Source of the DNA: Ooceraea biroi | Taxonomy: Eukaryota; Arthropoda; Insecta; Hymenoptera; Formicidae | DNA: 64,000 nucleotides | Assembly (NCBI RefSeq): GCF_003672135.1 | Contig: NC_039519.1 | Location: 6,076,001 to 6,140,000, forward strand | Direction: 5' to 3' | Shown: piece after piece, positions 1 to 8,855 of the stretch | How positions within the stretch are numbered: position 1 is the stretch's first letter | Layout of the letters: each line of letters begins with the position of its first letter | The notes under the pieces: generated by a model | What the model was told of the DNA's origin: nothing | Seen by the model: only the letters and a program-made list of their open reading frames with translations | The model's database searches: none | Position numbers and translations under genes: made by a program

Positions 1-1244
1 ACCAAAAATGGAGGTTGGGAGGGACTCAAGTGGAGTGAACCGACGATTTGGAGACATTCGGGGACGAATGTAATGTCAGGCTGGCCGAGCTGTAAGATCT
101 GGAAAGATAGTCGAGACTGACAGGTCGTATAGAGGATCGGAATGAAAACAAGTTGATTACAACAGTAGGAGTATTGGCCGTACAGCCTAAGACCTAGGCA
201 TGTGAATCAGGGATCCCGGAGAGTTCGAGTTCAAATCTAAGGCAGTCTCCTAGTTATTTTTCGCCTCTTACAATTCAGAAGTGGGATAAAATCCGCTACC
301 CCTCGAAGACAGTTGAGATTCATCCGCTACCCCTCGGAGAGGAGGGAGTTGAGAAGCAGCTGGCCGGTAGTGAAACCTGAACATGGAGGTCGGGACGGAC
401 TCAGAGGAGTGAACCAACATGGAGATTGGGAAGGACTCAGAAGAGTGAACCAAAAATGGAGGTTGGGAGGGACTCAGAAGAGTGAACCAAAAATGGAGGT
501 TGGGAGGGACTCAAGTGGAGTGAACCGACGATTTGGAGACATTCGGGGACGAATGTAATGTCAGGCTGGCCGAGCTGTAAGATCTGGAAAGATAGTCGAG
601 ACTGACAGGTCGTATAGAGGATCGGAATGAAAACAAGTTGATCACAACAGTAGGAGTATTGGCCGTACAGCCTAAGACCTAGGCGTGTGAACCAAGGATC
701 CCGGAGAGGTCGAGTTCAAATCTAAGGCAGTCTCCTAGTTATTTTTCGCCTCTTACAATTCAGAAGTGGGATAAAATCCGTTACCCCTCGAAGACAGTTG
801 AGATTCATCCGCTACCCCTCGGAGAGGAGGGAGTTGAGAAGCAGCTGGCCGGTAGTGAAGCCTGAACATGGAGGTCGGGACGGACTCAAAGGAGTGAACC
901 AACATGGAGATTGGGAAGGACTCAGAAGAGTGAACCAACATGGAGGTTGGGAGGGACTCAGAAGAGTGAACCAAAAATGGAGGTTGGGAGGGACTCAAGT
1001 GGAGTGAACCGACGATTTGGAGACATTCGGGGACGAATGTAATGTCAGGCTGGCCGAGCTGTAAGATCTGGAAAGATAGTCGAGACTGACAGGTCGTATA
1101 GAGGATCGGAATGAAAACAAGTTGATTACAACAGTAGGAGTATTGGCCGTACAGCCTAAGACCTAGGCGTGTGAACCAGGGATCCCGGAGAGTTCGAGTT
1201 CAAATCTAAGGCAGTCTCCTAGTTATTTTTCGCCTCTTACAATT
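1..1244. repeat. Tandem array, 484-485 bp unit, about 2.6 copies
   Basis: Three successive copies start at 1, 486 and 970. The last stops at 1244, where the shared CTTACAATT is followed by unrelated sequence. The array continues off the left edge of the window, so its true copy number is unknown. Each unit contains about four head-to-tail 36-38 bp sub-repeats (380-525 and 865-1007) built around GGACTCAGAAGAGTGAACC. Copies differ only at scattered single bases and by 1-bp length changes, so amplification or homogenisation is recent. Short open frames in both directions arise because the 36-bp sub-repeat is a multiple of three. I regard them as by-products, because 37- and 38-bp sub-repeats break the frame and nothing resembles a known protein. 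Confidence 0.93.
82..1230 (+). ncRNA. Possible Pol III transcription units, one per tandem unit
   Basis: Each unit has an A-box-like TGGCCGAGCTG (82-92, 567-577, 1051-1061; 10 of 11 positions fit TRGCNNAGYGG). It also has a B-box-like AGTTCGAGTTC (222-232, 1191-1201; variant AGGTCGAGTTC at 707-717; 9 of 11 fit GGTTCGANTCC in the two standard copies). A run of five T follows 24-25 bp later (257-261, 742-746, 1226-1230), as Pol III terminators do. The A-box neighbourhood resembles the 5' end of serine or leucine tRNAs. The 129-bp gap between boxes is too long for an ordinary tRNA and I can fold no cloverleaf, so a tRNA-derived SINE-like or satellite RNA is the better reading. Transcription is inferred, not seen. 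Confidence 0.25.
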
Positions 1245-2671
1245 AATCGAGAATAATTGCATCGGATTATTAGATGTTGGAGGATACAGATTAGTTCGCT
1301 CTACTTGAACCACGTTGTTCATTTTAAAAGAAGTACCTCCCCCTCCGGCTTTCTTCTCCAGATCAAAGAGTTCGAACTATTTCGCGCTGCATCGCGACGT
1401 TTTGGAACAGCGTTCGAGTTCGTTTCGCGATCTTTAACTGCATCCGCGCCTCACGCACGCCGATCATCGATCGCGAGTGCCGAGTCGCATGGGATGACGT
1501 CGCGGAGCATCGCGGATCACCGCGGAGCGTGAGATCGCGATCGAACGAGGCCGTTCGATAGTGCAAAACGATAACAATCGTTCGTCATCTTGCGCCAAAG
1601 GAGAAGTGACATGCGATCGTCGTGTTTCACAGTTGTTTATTTACGTGTTACGCTAAGCGGACGTCACGAGTGCGAATGAATGCCGGGATATCGAGCGTAT
1701 TAATTAATTCGTATTAATGTGGGTGGTTGTCACATTTTAATTGCATCTCGAATGCGTCGCGAGTGTTCCGCGTTGCTCGTGTTTCGTGTGTGTCGCGAGT
1801 GAAACAAGTGCGAGTGAGAAAGTGCAGTGCGAAGTCAAAGAGGTACATTATTTGATGCTACTGCTGTGGCTGTGGCAATTAGAATGCCGGATCGACTGTT
1901 CCTTGGATCGAACGTGAATGGAGCACGACGGGGTCATCGGATCGGAACGATATTGCATCCGTGGTAAATAAATATATGCATTATTCATACGATTAACTAT
2001 TTATTTATTATTTGTGATGCATGCGATACTACTGATCATCGATGCGATATTGGTCAGCGTGATTTGGCACGCACTTTGCATCGCCTTCGAACCTTCGAGA
2101 GAGAATTGGCACTGCAACTGCTCGCGAAATATCTCCGAACGAAATATTTTGTTAACGAAATACGAAATAAATTAGTATAATTAAATTATTACGTATAATA
2201 TTAAATTAAACATCACGCGCACCAAGCGCTAGGAAAATCGAGTACAAGAAATACTTGACTAAAACGAGCGTTTCAAAAACCAAAATCATCAAGGATCGGA
2301 ATCATACAAAGTGAGCTATCACAGTTTCCTAAATATTCCCCCGAAACCGGCTGTGCGAGCTGCCGAGCGTTTGTAGCACCTGCCAAGATATTATACCACG
2401 CGATACACGTGTTTCCAAAGTTGTCAGTCAACAGCCTTTAAGATCGCCCGCGGCTCGCGGTATCGCTCGAACGAACAATCTCTCGATCTCTCGGCGTGCC
2501 ATGGCAAATGTGGTACACTGTAGTTTACTGTCGGAAAGGAGAATGCTCCTTTTTTGTCCGAAATAATTTTTTATATCTGTTTCCAGCGTGATGACTATAT
2601 TGAACTTTTGTTAACACATTTTTGTCCTAATGAGGCGTTTTTTTGCCAATTACGTGAATATTAATAATTAG
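1245..2671. other. Non-coding interval
   Basis: No open frame here resembles a protein. Sequence around 1750-1850 is rich in GTGCGAGTGAG-like words and ends in AAAGAG followed by GTACAT, which could be an untranslated first exon with a splice donor. That is only a composition argument. The remainder is AT-rich with no repeat that I could recognise. Confidence 0.4.
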
Positions 2672-2944
2672 TTCAATAAATTTTAATCGACTTCTTCGGC
2701 ATATCCTGATGTTAAGATAACTTTTCAATGTACTGCGTGCTAACTAACGCTAGACTTGAAACCGCAGTATTTCCTATAGAGAGTGAGATTTCACTCCAAC
2801 ATATAGGAATATAAATTTTTGCTGTGAAAAATCCTGGTCATGGGGATATTTTTCACAGCAAAAATTTATATTCCTATATGTTGGAGTGAAATCTCCAACA
2901 TATACCGAAGGATATACCGAAGAAGTCGATTAAAATTTATTGAA
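2672..2944. repeat. Nested palindromic (MITE-like) repeat
   Basis: Two concentric inverted repeats share one centre region. The outer arms, 2672-2706 and 2910-2944, are 35 bp with one mismatch. The inner arms, 2787-2832 and 2848-2893, are a perfect 46 bp separated by a 15-bp loop. A transcript or single strand would form a long hairpin. There is no coding capacity. No clean target duplication is visible beside the outer arms, so I cannot assign a transposon superfamily. It could be a miniature element or a solo palindrome made by inverted duplication. Confidence 0.8.
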
Positions 2945-3351
2945 GTATATTACTTGCTCGGCGATTCGAATATTATTTCAGTTATTAATAATTAGTTTCG
3001 TACTTGAATGTTTTAATCATATTTAGAAAATAATTGTTTCATTAGATATTAATAATCAAATGAAACAAGATAGAAGTATTATATGTATATATCTTGCTGT
3101 AGCGCGTGGATCGCCTGGATCGTGCATATGATCGTATGTAAAGGAGGGTCGAGAGGTGACCAGATGAAGGCGAAGACAATGTACGCCCCTGCCACCGCTG
3201 GACAGAGATGTCATGGTACCTTGAACGTGAGTATCTCCTACGAAGGTCTAATGTCTTTTTCCTATCATTGTCAATCACAATTTATTGTGCTGCTGATAAA
3301 CGAGCAAATGCCAGTCGATCAATAAAATTTCGAATGTGTCATATAAATATA

Positions 3352-3759
3352 CAGGGTGTTTCCTAAGTAAGTAGACAAACTTAAGGAGGATATTCCTTGG
3401 CTTATTTTAAGAAGAAAAGGTCATATAAACATACGTCCTAAACTGCTTTGTTTTCCAAAAAAAGTACATCCGGCATCACTGCTATCACGTTATCTTTGAC
3501 GCAAACTTTATTAGTTCCTATTAAGTTTAGTAATTTTATTAATTATGATAAATTACACAAACGCCAAAATGGCAGATATGCATTTCGTATACGGTCTTGC
3601 TAATGGAAACGCTCGTCAAGCAAGACGTATTTACAATGACAGATACTTTTTTTTGGAAAACAAAGCAGTTTAGGACATATGTTTATATGACCTTTTCTTC
3701 TTAAAATAAGCCAAGGAATATCCTCCTTAAGTTTGTCTACTTACTTAGGAAACACCCTG
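3352..3759 (+). mobile_element. Tc1/mariner-type miniature element, 112-bp inverted repeats
   Basis: The element is 408 bp and is bounded by TA dinucleotides at 3350-3351 and 3760-3761, the target duplication of the Tc1/mariner superfamily. The terminal inverted repeats, 3352-3463 and 3648-3759, start CAGGGTGTTTCCTAAGTAAG and show one mismatch over 112 bp. The core of about 184 bp retains a piece of transposase N-terminus (3569-3646). It therefore looks like an internal-deletion derivative of a full-length element, mobilised in trans if at all. The near-identity of the arms implies recent insertion or gene conversion. Confidence 0.9.
3569..3646 (+). pseudogene. Transposase N-terminal fragment (Tc1/mariner-like)
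   Basis: The frame from ATG at 3569 reads a 26-residue segment including MHFVYGLANGNARQARRIY, which matches the first helices of the helix-turn-helix DNA-binding region seen in insect Tc1/mariner transposases. Those begin with a short acidic leader followed by a G-N-A-(R/E)-x-A motif. It runs directly into the right inverted repeat at 3648, so the rest of the protein, including all catalytic aspartates, is deleted. It cannot make a working transposase. Assignment to the superfamily rests on this motif plus the TA-flanked inverted repeats. Confidence 0.6.
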
Positions 3760-3859
3760 TATAATTGTCTATACATGACTAATTGTCATGCACGAATAAA
3801 AGAAGTGATTCTATTGCTCAGATACGTAATGTTAGCGATCTACATTGTCGTACTCTATA

Positions 3860-4640
3860 CAGGGTGTCCCGGGTTTTAACCGACAAACTGCGGGAGCATA
3901 TTCTACTAGTGGAAATAAGAAAAAATTCTTATATCGAGTTTGCTTAGAAATGCTTTATTACAAAGTTATAAACCAATATTGAAAAGAAGTATGAGATAAG
4001 TAACAACGGATTTTTTCACAAAAATAAAAATTATCTGCGCAATGATTTAGTGACGCATTTCAAAATGTTGTCCTTGCACATCGATACAAGCTAGACATCG
4101 ACGTAGTACAGAATTTGTTACAGTACGACATTCCTGAAAATTTGGTTGCATCTCAGTAACTGAATTAGTAATTCGTTGCTTTAAATCTTCAAGCGAGATT
4201 ACTTCTGTACTGTAAACTTTATTTTTTAAAGTTCCCGATAAATAAAAATCAAGAGGCGTTAAATCGGGCGATCTTGGAGGCCAGAAAACCGGTGCTCCTC
4301 GACCAATCCACCTATGAGCGTAATGTTCGTCTAACCAGTTTCTAACTTGTCTGGCATAGTGCGATGGACAACCGTCTAACTGTATCCAGCTGTTTTGGCG
4401 AAACTGCAGTGGCACATTTTCCATCAAAATTGGTACATGTGAATACACGTAACATAAACATCTTCGACCTTGCAAATTCCACACTATGTTCCGTTGTTAC
4501 TTATCTCATATTTCTTTTCAATATTGGTTTATAACTTTGTAATAAAGCATTTCTAAGCAAACTCGATATAAGAATTTTTTCTTATTTCCACTAGTAGAAT
4601 ATGCTCCCGCAGTTTGTCGGTTAAAACCCGGGACACCCTG
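3860..4640 (-). mobile_element. DD41D mariner-like element, internally deleted
   Basis: The element is 781 bp between TA dinucleotides (3858-3859 and 4641-4642). The inverted repeats, 3860-4010 and 4490-4640, begin CAGGGTGTCCCGGGTTTTAA and match over 151 bp with one mismatch that I can see. The core encodes, on the minus strand, only the C-terminal part of a transposase (4047-4484). Its terminal bases resemble those of the element at 3352-3759 but the arms differ after the first eight or nine positions, so these are related families rather than copies of one. Confidence 0.9.
4047..4484 (-). pseudogene. Transposase C-terminal half, DD41D mariner-like
   Basis: The open frame is 145 codons. It carries the second catalytic aspartate in IQLDGCPSHYARQ and the third in SPDLTPLDFYL. 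I count 41 residues between them, giving a DD41D signature like that of rosa-type mariners rather than DD34D. The frame ends ...GQHFEMRH. The upstream DNA-binding domain and the first catalytic aspartate are missing: the frame's start falls just inside the right inverted repeat. The position usually occupied by tryptophan after DFYL (W-G) is serine here. The protein would not be a functional transposase. The frame is free of stops, consistent with a young deletion derivative. Confidence 0.8.
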
Positions 4641-4642
4641 TA

Positions 4643-7600
4643 TAATTGCTAATAAGCTACAGTAGTAAAAGGGTTAAGAGTGATACTTGTTTTATAAGAT
4701 TTTTATTTGTGCATTTTATTTTATTTATACGAGTCCTAAAATCAATCTTTTTCAAGTAAAGCGTGATTTTTTAAAAATCCTCCACTTATTTTCGGTAACA
4801 TTAATCTTATTTACAACTATTTCAATAATTTCTCACTTCTTTTCAAAATTCAAACCTCTTTTCAAAGATAGACTATATTGTCTGCATAATGAAAGAATGT
4901 GCTTGCTCGAATAGCCCGGTTGGTTTTCCTTCAGTAATCGTCGCTTCTTTCACCGATCGTTAGCCAGTAGATATATATGTCTATAAAATGTGAAGGCAGC
5001 GCAGTCAGTTGAGTTACATGGTGGACGATGGTCGATTCAACGGCCATTAGCTCGGGGTAAACAGAGCCATACTTTATTCGAGGGGCGTCACTCTTCTTTC
5101 AGCGCGGTTCCGCTTCTTTGTGTTGGCGGAACTCGTACTGTTCTCCGCCAGAAATACCCTGGAGGTCGAACCGGCAATCGGCTACACGATTAAAGTATTA
5201 TCATTTCCTGTTTTGCTATACGCGTCATAGATAATACCACTGAACAATACCGAAACGCCTCCTGCTTCAGCGATTATGCCACCAATACCTAATGATCTCT
5301 CAAGTTATGCCATGTATAGAAACTAATCGATACTAATCGACACTAAACTATGCTTTTTATCATGATTTTTTGCACGCTTTTTGCGATATTGGAGAAATAC
5401 GTTGAATTATTGAACGACATTAGGTAGGCAGCCTAATGTAAGTGTTGCGGCACGTGGCAGGGAGGCTGCGGAAGGAGAAAACTGCACGTGTAGCGTCAGA
5501 AATCCCCAAGTGGGCCAATTAACGCGCACGACGAGGGTTCGTCTTGCCATCATTTCTGCTTTCGAGGGTTCGCTGTGTTTTTTGTCTTTGATACTTGATC
5601 GACTTTTCTGCAGCATAAAATCTGGTCAGACTAAACTCTGATAAGAATCAATGCTTTGCTTTGTGGTAATAAATCTTACAATTGCGTGTGTGCAACATAA
5701 TATTTATTATTAACATTATATACATTTTTATAATTTTTATTATAGGTATAATGTGAAATACATGAGTGCGTGTATGTTACATACAACTACATGTAGCATA
5801 TGTATAGAACGTTACATAAATTTTAACATTACTAATTTGTCTTTAATAACAAACGGTCATCCCTAAAATGAGGGAATATAAATATAATAACAAAATTTAC
5901 TGCGATATAAAATTTAATGTGAAATTTAAAACAGAACTGAATATATTGTACAACTGAAACTATATTTTTATATATTTAAACAATTACTTTTAACGTGAAA
6001 AGTAAATCATAAATAAAACTGCTATCTAATGCGAAAAGCGTGATAAATATGCTAGAACTATAAATGCGAAAATTATGCTAACAACGGAAGTTTCGCAGAC
6101 AAGAGTGGCGCGTAGAAGTCGTTGACAATCGAAAGATGAGACGATCGATCGCAGGAACGACCTTGCTGATCGGCTACATGCATTGCGCGTTCCTCCTTTC
6201 GCGGAAATTTCTGGCACGCGATGCGGATAGCTTTACGACGTGCACAAAGTAACGCAGGTTAATTGTCAGAAGGTTAACGTACGGGTAACGACGAACGGCA
6301 CGACAAAGAAAACAGCGATGGAGCCGCGAAGATAGTCTTGTGCTTGTGCAAGACAATAGATTGCCACAAACACATTGTTATTCGTCGTGTGCAATTCATG
6401 TTAATTTCGCACTTAAGATGTCATTTGCGATAATTCGTACGCAGACATATTAGTCAGCTAGTGCACGTTTAGATGCTGTAAACGCTTAGATTCCATAAAT
6501 ATTTCTTATAAAGAAATGTTATAGAATCTAGTTTTATCAAATCTTAAAATAAAATACATATAATGTTGCAAGATGCATGATAAAAATAAATCCGTTTTAA
6601 AATTAATCAGATTAATTCAATATTGCATTTCAGGCAAGTAATTTATATTTTTGTGTAAATGTCAGTGCTTTTATTATTTCTCAATGTGTCCATAATATAA
6701 TCTAAATGATCTTCTCGCCACAATAATTCTAAAATATTTACAATTGACATTTTCACTATAATTATAATTTTATTTGAACTATATTAGAAATATCGTACAT
6801 CTACCTTCAACTTTAATTAGGATCGCAGAAATTGTTAAACAAATAAATCCTGCGACACACGATGTTTGGCAGAATTAAAAGCTTTTCTTTGTCGGCATTA
6901 CAGTGTTCGCCGCGATTTACATCACTAATTCTATCGTTAGTGTATACGTGTCTCGAGTCGCAGCCGAAGCGAGCGAACGATCGGGACACCAGGGGTCCGT
7001 CAAAAGCTTCGTTCGGGATAAGGTGGCTGGGGAACGGGTCCGTTTAACTGACAATAAATTCCCGATTCCAGTCTCACAGCCACGACGTGTCTTCCCGAGT
7101 CCTTCTCTTTCGTGGCGGGGAAATACAAAAAGGCGATTCCGCGATCGGCGAACGAGTTCTCTCTCTCTGTCTCTGTCTCTTTCTCGGGACATCGGACGAA
7201 TCTGAAGAAACTCAACGGAAAAAGGAACACGTTGCACAGGGAGGAGGACGAAAAAGCGTCGAGCGAATAAGCAGGAGAAGCGGGAGAAGAAAGGGAAGAA
7301 AAAGAAGACGAAGTAGAAGAAGTAGAAGAGGACGCAGGAGCGAAGACGCGCGCGGGAAGAGAGAAAGCGGGAATGGGATACGGTCGGACGTTCGTTAAAT
7401 ATACGAGTGTATTGAAATTCCGCCTCGAGACGGAGCGCGATGGGACCCGCTCGTTGTGGAAGGACAAGATCGCATGACGGCTCGAGGGCTTGGGAGCCAC
7501 CCGCTGTTTTGAATACGATCCTTCGTCCGTAAGTCCTCCGCCTCGGTGTTGCCGCGGTGTGTATAAGCGAACCGCCCGTATACACGCTCGAACGCCAGGA

Positions 7601-7775
7601 GGATCGTCCTGGCCCGAAGACGACAACGACCCGACGCGACTCTCAGGTACGCATACCGTCGTCCACTCTAATTTGAATGTAACAACGTTCCGTTCGGCCG
7701 CAACCCGATACCATCTCTGTACTCCCCGCGCCGCGACCACGGAGCCGAGTCCTCCCGAGTCGTCCCTTTCTCCTG
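4643..7775. other. Non-coding interval, mostly AT-rich
   Basis: No protein-like frame is visible. 5650-6020 and 6480-6850 are strongly AT-rich. From about 6950 composition shifts to CpG-containing GC-rich DNA. At 7150-7340 a CT run on one strand merges into an AG-rich stretch, and both throw up long spurious frames rich in Arg/Lys or Ser. I see no transposon ends here. Confidence 0.45.
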
Positions 7776-7784
7776 CTGCCTGGT

Positions 7785-8846
7785 ACCTGTGTGAAGTTAG
7801 CACCCCATTTTTGAAATTTTGAAATTCTAAAAGTTGTTCCAGATTGTTCTAGACTTGTTCCAAATTGTTCCAGAAGATCAAATTTATATAATAAAAATTT
7901 TCGCGGAAAATTGAAAAAAACAATTTTTTACCTGGCACCCCATTTTTCGAAAATCAAACTTTTAAAGGTTGTTCCAGGTTGTTCTAAACATTGTTCCAAA
8001 GTATTAGATTGATTGGTCAAAACCTTTACGAGATATCGAAAAAAAAAGAATTTTGGAAAAAATCGTTTTTGAAGAATGGAACAAGTTTTATATCCAAGAA
8101 AATCGCGAAAAACCAAATTTTTCGAGTAGGTTACAAGAGTAAAGTCACCCTAAGGTTTCGAATCGGGACGTATAAATTTTGTTCCCGGTTGTTCTACTCG
8201 AGAAAATGATAGTTCTAAAGCGGGAAGCCTGGAACAAGTTTTATATCCAAGAAAATCGCGAAAAACCAAATTTTTCGAGTAGGGTACAAGAGTAAAGTCA
8301 CCCTTAGGTTTCGAAACGGGGCGTATAAATTTTGTTCCCGGTTGTTCTACTCGAGAAAACGATAGTTCTAAAGCGGGAAGCCTGGAACAAGTTTTTTACC
8401 CAAGAAAATAGAAAAATAATATTTTCCATTAAAGAGTAAAGTGGACCTTATTATATTGTTGCTATGGTCTTGAAATTTTTATTCTGAGTTGTTTTACACG
8501 GTTATAAACATATTCTAAATCGTCAATGTTGTAAGTTATTTTGTTTGGGAAAGAATGTCCAAAAACGATTTTTTCCAAAATTCTTTCTTTTCGATATCTC
8601 GTAAAGGTTTTGACCAATCAATCTAATACTTTGGAACAATGTTTAGAACAACTAGAACAACCTGGAACAACCTTTAAAAGTTTGATTTTCGAAAAATGGG
8701 GTGCCAGGTAAAAAATTGTTTTTTTCAATTTTCCGCGAAAATTTTTATTATATAAATTTGATCTTCTGGAACAATTTGGAACAAGTCTAGAACAACCTGG
8801 AACAACTTTTAGAATTTCAAAAATGGGGTGCTAACTTCACACAGGT
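7785..8846. mobile_element. Foldback (Mutator-like?) element with 9-bp target duplication
   Basis: The element is 1062 bp. Its ends read ACCTGTGTGAAG and the exact complement CTTCACACAGGT, and it is flanked by a perfect 9-bp direct repeat CTGCCTGGT at 7776-7784 and 8847-8855. The inverted arms run about 288 bp each (7785-8072 and 8559-8846). They match closely, with one extra 9-bp block in each arm. The central ~490 bp holds a tandem repeat (8078-8383 plus a partial copy) and no coding frame. Long inverted arms made of internally repeated sequence plus a 9-bp duplication are what Drosophila foldback elements and Mutator-like elements show. There is no transposase, so movement would depend on a partner. 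Confidence 0.88.
8078..8400. repeat. 153-bp tandem repeat in the core of the foldback element
   Basis: The phrase GGAACAAGTTTTATATCCAA starts at 8078 and 8231, and a diverged third start GGAACAAGTTTTTTACCCAA lies at 8384. The spacing is exactly 153 bp each time. Two full copies differ at only a few bases, and the third is cut after about 20 bp. The copies also contain the TTGTTCY words found in the arms. Confidence 0.88.
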
Positions 8847-8855
8847 CTGCCTGGT

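Noticed and set aside
268..1007. Open frames with 12-residue repeats in the tandem array
   Set aside because: The periodicity follows from the 36-bp DNA sub-repeat, and 37- and 38-bp sub-repeats break the frame.
7000..7803. 267-codon minus-strand open frame and overlapping frames at 6917-7585 and 7087-7398
   Set aside because: They arise from CT/GA-rich simple sequence: Ser-Thr or Arg-Lys runs with no domain and mutual overlap on both strands.
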